Part shown: piece after piece, positions 13,736 to 19,700 of the stretch
Numbering within the stretch: the first letter of the stretch is position 1
Layout of the letters: each line of letters opens with the position of its first letter
Assembly: GCA_050013795.1 (NCBI GenBank)
Contig: JBEKEO010000036.1
Span: 1 to 19,700 of the forward strand
Length of the DNA stretch: 19,700 nucleotides
Direction of reading: 5' to 3'
Source of the DNA: CAWHOW01 sp050013795
GTDB taxonomy: Bacteria > Bacteroidota > Bacteroidia > Bacteroidales > CG2-30-32-10
Position numbers and translations under genes: made by a program
The notes under the pieces: generated by a model
Told to the model about the DNA's origin: nothing
Seen by the model: the letters and a program-made list of their open reading frames with translations, nothing else
Databases searched by the model: none

Positions 13736-14932
13736 TTACAGTTTAGCAATGATAGCATCTGCCATTTGTTTTGTAGAAGCAGCTCCCTGATTAATTACAT
13801 CGGGAGTTCCTTTCATTTTGAGCATGTCATAAGCTCTTACTTTACCATCGGCTACCACCTCACCTACTGCTTTGCGGATGCGGTTAGCAATTGTCATTTC
13901 ATTTAGATGTTCCAGCATCATCACAGCAGAAAGAACCATTGCAATTGGATTAACAATTGACACTTTGTAATCTGCATATTTAGGAGCTGAGCCATGTGTA
14001 GGTTCAAAAACAGCCACACCAGATTCTGGGTTGAACTGTGCTGAAGTAGCAAATCCAAGTCCTCCAATCAATCCGGCAAATGCATCAGATACGATGTCAC
14101 CAAACATATTCTCAGAAACAATTACATGGTAGTTTTCAGGGCTCTTGGTCAACCACATCATCATAGCATCAATATTAACATCTTCAACCCAAATGTTAGG
14201 ATATTCTGCTTTGCTCATTTCCTGGGCAATCTTCAGCATCATTCCTGATGTTTCACGAATTACATTAGGTTTCTCACAAAGAGTTATTTTATCAAACCCG
14301 CGTTTCTTTGCATATTCAAAAGCAGCTTTAATAATACGTGTACAATATTTCTTTGTAACAATACGTGTAGAAACAGCTAGTTCCGGACGAGGACACCATG
14401 CGAAATTCTCTTTAAAACGAGGATGTGTCATTAATGCATCATATACATTGTCCGGAGGATTGGTCCATTCAACCCCACCATACAAACCTTCAGTATTCTG
14501 ACGGAAGATCATACAATCTACTACAGGTTCATCTACACCACCATTAGCAGAACGACGTACAAAATTCAGAGGATTTCCAACCAATGTCTGGCAAGGACGC
14601 ATACAAATATCAAGACCAAATTTCTGACGCATAGTAACTATAGGACTATAATAAACAAATCCTTTATCTTTTAATGCAGGTGATAATTCAGCAGTTGCTT
14701 TGTCTTTAGGTTTGGAAGTTATAGCTCCAAACAGACCAATTTTATGAGTTTCCAAAAGTTTCAATGTGCGCTCAGGTAGTGGATTACCTTCCTTGCACCA
14801 GAATTCCCAACCAATATCCCCATTAACATAATCTGCATCAAAGCCAGCTGCAGTTAGAACTCGGATGCATTCTTCCAAAACCACATTACCGATGCCATCG
14901 CCTGGCATCGCTACGATTGTTCTTTTTGCCAT
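13736..14932 (-). CDS. Isocitrate/isopropylmalate dehydrogenase family protein
   Basis: A 398-residue beta-decarboxylating dehydrogenase. The N-terminal MPGDGIGNVVLEE (9-21), substrate arginines Arg102, Arg112 and Arg144 (FRQNTEGLYGG), Lys221 (EKPNV) and metal-binding Asp residues in NIDAM (Asp255) and MFGDIVSDAFAG (Asp279, Asp283) are all present. The cofactor loop is EPTHGSAPKYADY; Lys318-Tyr319 match the pair that selects NADP in E. coli isocitrate dehydrogenase, whereas NAD-dependent members usually have Asp-Ile there. I therefore favour NADP-dependent isocitrate dehydrogenase, though isopropylmalate or homoisocitrate cannot be excluded. It is the first gene of a leftward operon with the HD protein and the fused hydratase, and has a full consensus promoter 32-61 bases upstream. 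Confidence 0.83.
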   Translation of the reverse strand: MAKRTIVAMPGDGIGNVVLEECIRVLTAAGFDADYVNGDIGWEFWCKEGNPLPERTLKLLETHKIGLFGAITSKPKDKATAELSPALKDKGFVYYSPIVTMRQKFGLDICMRPCQTLVGNPLNFVRRSANGGVDEPVVDCMIFRQNTEGLYGGVEWTNPPDNVYDALMTHPRFKENFAWCPRPELAVSTRIVTKKYCTRIIKAAFEYAKKRGFDKITLCEKPNVIRETSGMMLKIAQEMSKAEYPNIWVEDVNIDAMMMWLTKSPENYHVIVSENMFGDIVSDAFAGLIGGLGFATSAQFNPESGVAVFEPTHGSAPKYADYKVSIVNPIAMVLSAVMMLEHLNEMTIANRIRKAVGEVVADGKVRAYDMLKMKGTPDVINQGAASTKQMADAIIAKL

Positions 14933-14963
14933 ATGATTATTTTTTAAAAATTGAAATTCGTGT

Positions 14964-14993
14964 CAAAAATACAATAGAATTAGTAATTTGCAA
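14964..14993 (-). promoter_or_regulatory. Promoter of the dehydrogenase-HD-hydratase operon
   Basis: On the minus strand TTG (14993-14991), 19-nt spacer, TATTTTTG (14971-14964), a full match to the Bacteroidota consensus. The ATG at 14932 follows after 31 bases. The divergent iron-sulfur gene starts at 15084; a -7-like TAATTTTG at 15035-15042 on the plus strand may serve it, without a clear -33. Confidence 0.6.
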
Positions 14994-15083
14994 GAAAATT
15001 CCTTTACTATTATACATTTATTAGTTACGAAATATAATTTTGAAATTTTCTAAATAGTTAGTAATTTTACAAAAAGAATTTGG

Positions 15084-15536
15084 ATGGATAAGATTAAAAA
15101 AAAATATACTAATGGTGAAATTACAGTGGTCTGGCAGCCTCATCTTTGTGTTCATGCTACAACCTGTTTTACTGAACTGCCAAAGGTTTTTATTCCTTAT
15201 GAAAGACCCTGGATAAATATGAAAGGTGCGTCCACACAAGAAATTATTGATACTGTATTAAAATGCCCAACGGATGCGCTTACATTTCATTATAATAAGG
15301 ATATTCAAAAAGAAGAAAATAAGGAAACTGATGTCGTGGAAATAAAAGTCATTAAAAATGGTGCTTTTTTGGTAAAAGGAAAATTTAAATTAATAGACTT
15401 CGATGGCAACGAAATTGAGGTAGGAAAATCTGCAGCTTTATGCCGTTGCGGATATACAAAGAATAAACCATTATGCGATGGCTCACACCTGCAATGTGAT
15501 TTCAATGTTGATGATACTCCTGACCGTCAAAAGTAA
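15084..15536 (+). CDS. Ferredoxin-like (Fer4_19) and CDGSH iron-sulfur fusion protein
   Basis: A 150-residue cytoplasmic protein with two iron-sulfur modules. Residues 1-72 match the divergent single-cluster ferredoxin family (Fer4_19): WQPHLCVHATTCFTELPKVF with Cys22 and Cys28, PWINM, and KCPTDALTF with Cys61. Residues 85-140 hold a CDGSH domain: the ligands Cys120, Cys122, Cys131 and His135 in CRCGYTKNKPLCDGSH, which bind a redox-active, labile [2Fe-2S] cluster. A charged linker (KEENKETDV) joins them. The likely role is electron transfer or iron-sulfur/redox sensing; partners are unknown. It is divergent from the hydratase operon, which itself needs a [4Fe-4S] cluster, and converges on bioD, overlapping it by 10 bases at the 3' ends. 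BioB downstream of that strand also needs iron-sulfur clusters, but a functional link is only a guess. Confidence 0.85.
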   Translation: MDKIKKKYTNGEITVVWQPHLCVHATTCFTELPKVFIPYERPWINMKGASTQEIIDTVLKCPTDALTFHYNKDIQKEENKETDVVEIKVIKNGAFLVKGKFKLIDFDGNEIEVGKSAALCRCGYTKNKPLCDGSHLQCDFNVDDTPDRQK

Positions 15537-16147
15537 TTTGAAGAATTAAGAATATCCGAATATTTAATTACAATTTCTTTTGTTAAACACTCTTCTTTGT
15601 TAACATGTAGTAAGCACTTAAGTTTTGTATAATTCAGAATAAACTTTTCTCCTTCTTCATCCCTCTCGCCGTTAAAAACAATTCCTTTCACGCTGATATT
15701 TCTTGATTTTAATGATTCTGCTGCAAGTAATGTATGATTGATACTTCCAAGATAATTCATTGAAACAAGTATAACTTCAGTATCTAATTTCTTTATCAGG
15801 TCTATCATCAGGAAATTATCTGAAAGAGGCACCATTAAACCTCCAGCTCCTTCAAGGATAAGTGAATTTGAAGTCACAGGAAGTACAAATTTATCGGGAT
15901 TAACAGTTATTCCTTCTGCTATAGCCGCTTTATGTGGAGAGGCAGGCAATTTAAATTTATAAGCTTCAGGATGAAATTTGGTGACAGAATTGCTGACAAG
16001 GCTTTTAACAACATCTGTATCAGTATTATCGAGGCTTCCTGCTTGAACGGGTTTCCAGTAATCTGCCTTTAATGCTTCTGTAAAAATTGCAGATATGAAG
16101 GTTTTCCCGACATCAGTGCCAATACCTGTAATGAAATATTTCTTCAT
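15527..16147 (-). CDS. bioD: Dethiobiotin synthetase
   Basis: ATP-dependent carboxylase that closes the ureido ring of 7,8-diaminononanoate to form dethiobiotin, the penultimate step of biotin synthesis. Length is 206 residues. The P-loop GIGTDVGKTF (8-17) is diagnostic, as are YWKPVQAGS with the substrate Lys, and LEGAGGLMVPL. I use the ATG at 16147; a TTG one codon upstream is the only longer option. It is last in the bioB-bioF-bioD operon, 6 bases after bioF. Its 3' end overlaps the convergent iron-sulfur gene by 10 bases, so no separate terminator fits between them. Confidence 0.94.
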   Translation of the reverse strand: MKKYFITGIGTDVGKTFISAIFTEALKADYWKPVQAGSLDNTDTDVVKSLVSNSVTKFHPEAYKFKLPASPHKAAIAEGITVNPDKFVLPVTSNSLILEGAGGLMVPLSDNFLMIDLIKKLDTEVILVSMNYLGSINHTLLAAESLKSRNISVKGIVFNGERDEEGEKFILNYTKLKCLLHVNKEECLTKEIVIKYSDILNSSNYF

Positions 16148-16153
16148 CAACTT

Positions 16154-17296
16154 CTAATTCATTGATTGTTCAATTGCATCAACCAAGCCTTTAATTTCAT
16201 TTTCATTATTGAAAGAATGAATACAAATCCTCAATCTTTCTTTACCTGCAGGTACAGTAGGACTCATTATCGGTCTTACATCATATCCTTTCTTTTGAAC
16301 TAAACTTGCCAGTCTGGTTACATTCTCATTGCCCGGGAATAAAACACATTGAATAGGGCTAATGCTTTCAAATAGATTGCAATTATTAACCTTTTCTGTC
16401 AATACACGAAAAAGCTTAATATTTTTATGCAAACTATGCTGTACTTCTTCATTTTCAGATAGTAATGCATATGCACACATTATTGCAACTAAAGAGTGGT
16501 TTGGCAATGCTGTGCTATAAATAAATGGCCTAGCAAAGTTCACAAGAAAATCATGCAATATTTTGCTCCCCACAATAGCTGCTCCATGTGTTCCCATTGC
16601 TTTTCCATAAGTATGAACACGTGCAAAAACTTTTTTCTCCAGCATCAATTCTGAGACGCATCCTTTGCCAAGCGGACCAAAAACTCCCGTTGCATGAGCT
16701 TCATCAACGATAAGATTGGCACTATGCTTTTCGCATAATTCTACCAAATCATTTAATGGCGCTATATCGCCATCCATAGAATATACACTTTCTACAGCAA
16801 TATAAACAGTGCCTTGGGCAAAACTAAAAAGTTCTTCAAGATGACTGATATCATTATGCCTGAATGAATATGCTTTGGCATAACTTAGGCGAATTCCATC
16901 CCTGATAGAAACATGAACTAATTCATCATAAAAGATAGTATCTCCCCTTTTGGGGATACACGACAACATTCCAACATTAGCATCATATCCCGAATTAAAC
17001 AATAAGGCAGCTTCTGCATTATGAAAAGAAGCGATATAATCTTCCAAACTTTCGGCAATGGCAGAATTACCAGACAACAACCTTGAACCTGTCGATCCTT
17101 CACTAATTGATTTTGACTGTTTAAGATTAAATTCAAGTATCTGGGCGTGTAAAGCGCCTGTTGTAGAAAAACCAAGATAATCGTTGGAGCAAAAATCAAC
17201 AAGGTCATGAGATACTTTAAGCGATCTCAGTGAACCGGATCCCCTGCGCTTATTCAGGGCATCTTCTAAATATTTATCTGCTGTAAACAAAGTCAA
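16154..17296 (-). CDS. bioF: 8-amino-7-oxononanoate synthase
   Basis: Pyridoxal-phosphate enzyme that condenses pimeloyl thioester with L-alanine to 8-amino-7-oxononanoate, entering the common part of biotin synthesis. The 380 residues match the alpha-oxoamine synthase family: DFCSNDYLGFS (34-44), GSTGSRLLSGN (67-77), DEAHATGVFGPLG (198-210, with Asp198 and His201 around the cofactor) and HTYGKAMGTHGAA (228-240, Lys232 the Schiff-base lysine). No ATG exists near the conserved N-terminus; the start must be a TTG, at 17296 or two codons later at 17290. It follows bioB after 9 bases and precedes bioD. Glycine C-acetyltransferase is a close paralogue, but the bio context settles the call. Confidence 0.93.
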   Translation of the reverse strand: MTLFTADKYLEDALNKRRGSGSLRSLKVSHDLVDFCSNDYLGFSTTGALHAQILEFNLKQSKSISEGSTGSRLLSGNSAIAESLEDYIASFHNAEAALLFNSGYDANVGMLSCIPKRGDTIFYDELVHVSIRDGIRLSYAKAYSFRHNDISHLEELFSFAQGTVYIAVESVYSMDGDIAPLNDLVELCEKHSANLIVDEAHATGVFGPLGKGCVSELMLEKKVFARVHTYGKAMGTHGAAIVGSKILHDFLVNFARPFIYSTALPNHSLVAIMCAYALLSENEEVQHSLHKNIKLFRVLTEKVNNCNLFESISPIQCVLFPGNENVTRLASLVQKKGYDVRPIMSPTVPAGKERLRICIHSFNNENEIKGLVDAIEQSMN

Positions 17297-17305
17297 TTGA
17301 ATTGA

Positions 17306-18253
17306 TTAATATTTCTCCAATCCAAGTTTCCCCAACAACTCTATATCATCATTCAGTTCAGGGTTAGGTGTAGTAAGAAGCTTAGTTCCTACAAATATAG
17401 AATTTGCACCAGACAGAAAGCATAAAGCTTGACCTTCAGCGGTCATCTGTTTGCGTCCTGCAGCAAGGCAAATCATAGATTGAGGCATTACCATTCTTAC
17501 TGTGGCAATCATTCTTATCATTTCCCATGACTTAAGCATCGGCTTATCTTCAAGAGGTGTGCCGGGAATTGGAACAAGTGTATTTAATGGAACTGTATAG
17601 GGATGTTTCTTTAATGTTGCAAGCTTATGTATCATGGCTATCCTGTCATCTTCCGATTCTCCCAAACCTATTATCCCTCCGGTACAATGTTGCACACCGG
17701 CATCAATAAGCCTATCAATTGTATCAAGCCTTTCTTCATACGATCTGGTTGTAATTATTTGTGAGTAGAATTCATCAGATGTGTCAAGGTTATGATTGTA
17801 TGCTGTAATGCCTGCCTTTGCCAGTCTTCCTGCTTGCTCTTTATTCATCATGCCTGTGGTGCAACAAACACTAAGACCCAATTCTTTCACTTTAGTTATC
17901 ATTTCCAGTAACTCATCGAATTGTTTTCCATCAGGTATTTCACGCCAGGAAGCGCTCAAACATACTCTTTCAACACCGCTTGATTTGGAACTGGCAGCTT
18001 CTTCAAGAACTTCTTTTAAAGATAAAGTCTTGTGAGATTGCACTGCAGTTTTATATCGTGACGACTGTGCACAGTAAGCGCAATCTTCAACACAAGCTCC
18101 TGTTTTAATGGATATCAGCTGGCTGACTTTTATTTTTGATGCATCATGATATTTCCTGTGCATCTGTGATGCTTTATGCACAAGTTCAAGAAGGGGCAAA
18201 TGGAAAATTTCACTTACCTGTTGCTTTGTCCAATCATTCCTTATCTCCTTCAT
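17306..18253 (-). CDS. bioB: Biotin synthase
   Basis: Radical SAM enzyme that inserts sulfur into dethiobiotin to give biotin, using a [4Fe-4S] cluster for radical generation and a [2Fe-2S] cluster as sulfur donor. The radical SAM motif is GACVEDCAYCAQSS with Cys54, Cys58 and Cys61. VCLSASWREIPDG, CCTTGMM, YNHNLDTS and LVPIPGTPLED are typical family segments; the late CLAAGRKQM carries the Arg of the [2Fe-2S] site. I take the ATG at 18253 (315 residues), not the in-frame TTG at 18274, because the latter lies within a -7-like promoter element (18272-18279). It leads the operon bioB-bioF-bioD. bioA and the pimeloyl-forming genes are not in the window. Confidence 0.95.
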   Translation of the reverse strand: MKEIRNDWTKQQVSEIFHLPLLELVHKASQMHRKYHDASKIKVSQLISIKTGACVEDCAYCAQSSRYKTAVQSHKTLSLKEVLEEAASSKSSGVERVCLSASWREIPDGKQFDELLEMITKVKELGLSVCCTTGMMNKEQAGRLAKAGITAYNHNLDTSDEFYSQIITTRSYEERLDTIDRLIDAGVQHCTGGIIGLGESEDDRIAMIHKLATLKKHPYTVPLNTLVPIPGTPLEDKPMLKSWEMIRMIATVRMVMPQSMICLAAGRKQMTAEGQALCFLSGANSIFVGTKLLTTPNPELNDDIELLGKLGLEKY

Positions 18254-18271
18254 AATACCATATTTGAATTG

Positions 18272-18279
18272 CAAAATTA
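18272..18279 (-). promoter_or_regulatory. -7 element of the biotin operon
   Basis: TAATTTTG on the minus strand fits TAnnTTTG, 18 bases before the bioB ATG. A TTG lies only 15 nt further upstream, shorter than normal, so the -33 is doubtful. No recognisable BirA or BioR operator was seen. Confidence 0.45.
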
Positions 18280-18337
18280 CGAAATTATAACCATCAATTT
18301 ATTTTGTTTTAATGAAACTTTACTGAGATGTTTTAGT

Positions 18338-18345
18338 TAATTTTG
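18338..18345 (+). promoter_or_regulatory. -7 element upstream of cstA
   Basis: TAATTTTG fits TAnnTTTG and lies 29 bases before the cstA ATG. It is divergent from the identical octamer of the bioB promoter within a 121-base gap. No clear -33 TTG is seen at 19-21 nt. Confidence 0.4.
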
Positions 18346-18374
18346 CATGATAACTTTATAATAAATAATTCAAT

Positions 18375-19700
18375 ATGAATGCAATGCCATTGGTAATAGC
18401 AGGCCTTGCCATATTTGCGCTTGCATACCGCTTTTATTTCAGTTTTGTTGCTGCAAAAGTTTTAATGATCAACGAAACAAAGGTTACTCCAGCAACACGA
18501 CTTTATGACGGGCAAAATTATCAACCGACCAATAAGTGGATATTATTCGGTTCTCATTTTGCAGCCATCGCAGGTGCCGGCCCTCTTGTAGGACCTGTTC
18601 TTGCAGCACAGTTTGGCTATTTTCCCGGATTTGTATGGATGGTTGTAGGAGCTGTTTTGGCAGGTTCTGTACATGATGTTGTGATTCTTACAGCATCTAT
18701 TAGGCATGATGGCAAATCCCTTGCTGAGATAGCAAGGATGGAAATAAGTAAGGTAAGCGGCGGAACTACTTCTCTTGCTATTATTATTATCTTAGTTATT
18801 GCTATGGCAGGGCTTGGTCTTGTGGTTGTGAATGCTTTAGCCGAGAGTTCATGGGGAACATTTGCCATCTTTGCTACTATACCTATTTCTCTTATAATGG
18901 GAGTTTGGATATTCCGCATCCGTAAAGGTAAAACAGTTGAAGCAACCATATTTGGTGTTATTCTTTTATCGTTGGCTGTTATATATGGAAGGTATATTCC
19001 CGATTCACCTTTTGCATCATGGTTTTCTTTTGACCGTAAATCCCTTACCATATTGCTTGCAATATACGGATTGCTTGCTTCTATTTTGCCTGTATGGCTT
19101 TTGCTGGCGCCCAGAGGCTACCTGAGTTCTATTATGAAGCTGGCTGTTGTCGCACTGCTTGCAGTTGGAGTTATACTTGTTGCCCCCGATCTTAAAATGC
19201 CCGCTTTTACTTCTTTTATCCATGGCGGCGGCCCTATTATTCCCGGCACTTTATTCCCTTACCTTTTCATTACCATTGCATGCGGTGCTATTTCGGGATT
19301 TCATTCTCTTGTGAGTTCGGGTACCACATCCAAAATGCTTATGAACGAAAAGCACATCAAGCCCATTGCAGTCGGTTCTATGCTGGCAGAAGGAATGGTA
19401 AGTATATTGGCACTTATAGCTGCTGCCAGTCTTTTTCCTATGGATTATTTCATGATCAACGTAGCGCCTGAAAAGTTGCAGGCAGTATTGCCTGCTTTGC
19501 ATGCGATGGGCTTCCATGATTCAAATATACAGGAACTTTCAAAAGAGGTTGGAGAAAAGATAGTAGGGAGAACTGGTGGTGCCGTATCCCTTGCTGTTGG
19601 TATGGCACAAATTTTTTCTTCTATCGGAGGGCTCAAAAGCCTGATGTCATACTGGTACCATTTTGCCATTATGTTCGAAGCTTTATTTATTCTTACCACC
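18375..19700 (+). CDS. cstA: Carbon starvation protein A family transporter (CstA), 3'-truncated
   Basis: Polytopic inner-membrane protein of the CstA family, known in enterobacteria for uptake of peptides and pyruvate under carbon limitation. The frame is open from the ATG at 18375 to the end of the window (442 codons), so the gene continues outside. Family signatures: TPATRLYDGQNYQPTNKWIL, the highly conserved HFAAIAGAGPLVGPVLAAQFGY at about residues 60-80, GAVLAGSVHDVVIL, RHDGKSLAEIA, and ISGFHSLVSSGTTSK. At least ten hydrophobic helices can be counted. The protein appears nearer the shorter (about 480-residue) CstA type than the 700-residue E. coli form, but the missing end prevents a check. 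It is divergent from bioB. Substrate in this organism is inferred only from the family. Confidence 0.92.
   Translation, partial: MNAMPLVIAGLAIFALAYRFYFSFVAAKVLMINETKVTPATRLYDGQNYQPTNKWILFGSHFAAIAGAGPLVGPVLAAQFGYFPGFVWMVVGAVLAGSVHDVVILTASIRHDGKSLAEIARMEISKVSGGTTSLAIIIILVIAMAGLGLVVVNALAESSWGTFAIFATIPISLIMGVWIFRIRKGKTVEATIFGVILLSLAVIYGRYIPDSPFASWFSFDRKSLTILLAIYGLLASILPVWLLLAPRGYLSSIMKLAVVALLAVGVILVAPDLKMPAFTSFIHGGGPIIPGTLFPYLFITIACGAISGFHSLVSSGTTSKMLMNEKHIKPIAVGSMLAEGMVSILALIAAASLFPMDYFMINVAPEKLQAVLPALHAMGFHDSNIQELSKEVGEKIVGRTGGAVSLAVGMAQIFSSIGGLKSLMSYWYHFAIMFEALFILTT

Noticed and set aside
18254..18274. TTG start of BioB at 18274
   Set aside because: It overlaps the -7-like element, and an ATG that fits the family start is found at 18253.
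18617..19517. Open frames on the minus strand at the right end
   Set aside because: They are antisense shadows of cstA, whose plus-strand frame is open from 18375 to the window end and matches a known family throughout.

Overview
The window looks like the chromosome of a Bacteroidota member, probably an uncultured Bacteroidales-like lineage. The DNA is AT-rich. Several genes are preceded by the Bacteroidota-type promoter (TTG, 18-20 nt, TAnnTTTG), and most start codons lack a Shine-Dalgarno sequence. Gene content also fits: bTHX ribosomal protein, the HU type, fused aconitase-family enzyme, RecF next to a DUF721/DciA-like protein. No rRNA, tRNA, CRISPR array or insertion sequence was seen. 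Both ends cut through genes (murD on the left, cstA on the right).

Bases 1-6200 are mostly housekeeping: the 3' part of murD, then leftward-transcribed genes for ribosomal protein THX, TrmH-type tRNA methyltransferase, an agmatinase-family ureohydrolase (TGATG overlap with trmH), HU, methionyl-tRNA formyltransferase (fmt), lumazine synthase (ribH) and a membrane-anchored TPR protein. Strong hairpin terminators follow THX, HU and the TPR gene. A cluster of palindromes of REP/MITE type fills much of the 409-base gap between ribH and the TPR gene.

Bases 6200-8110 are the least explained part. A 21-bp-period tandem array of about 17 units (6432-6789) carries a conserved dyad, CAAGT-N7-ACTTG. It sits upstream of a good promoter and a two-gene operon of unknown, very AT-rich small membrane proteins. 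Then come recF and a DUF721/DciA-like gene (DNA repair/replication) and a secreted protein with a LecA-like C-terminal domain.

Bases 10640-14993 hold a leftward operon: an isocitrate/isopropylmalate-type dehydrogenase, an HD-superfamily protein whose HD doublet reads AD, a fused LeuC-LeuD aconitase-family hydratase, and a fumarylacetoacetate-hydrolase-fold protein that has lost most catalytic residues. Dehydrogenase plus hydratase would fit citrate to 2-oxoglutarate (glutamate supply), but 3-isopropylmalate or homocitrate chemistry cannot be excluded. The two odd proteins in the operon are the best candidates for undescribed biology.

Bases 15084-18253 hold a ferredoxin-like/CDGSH iron-sulfur protein and the biotin operon bioB-bioF-bioD. 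The window ends in a divergently transcribed cstA (carbon starvation/peptide transporter family).
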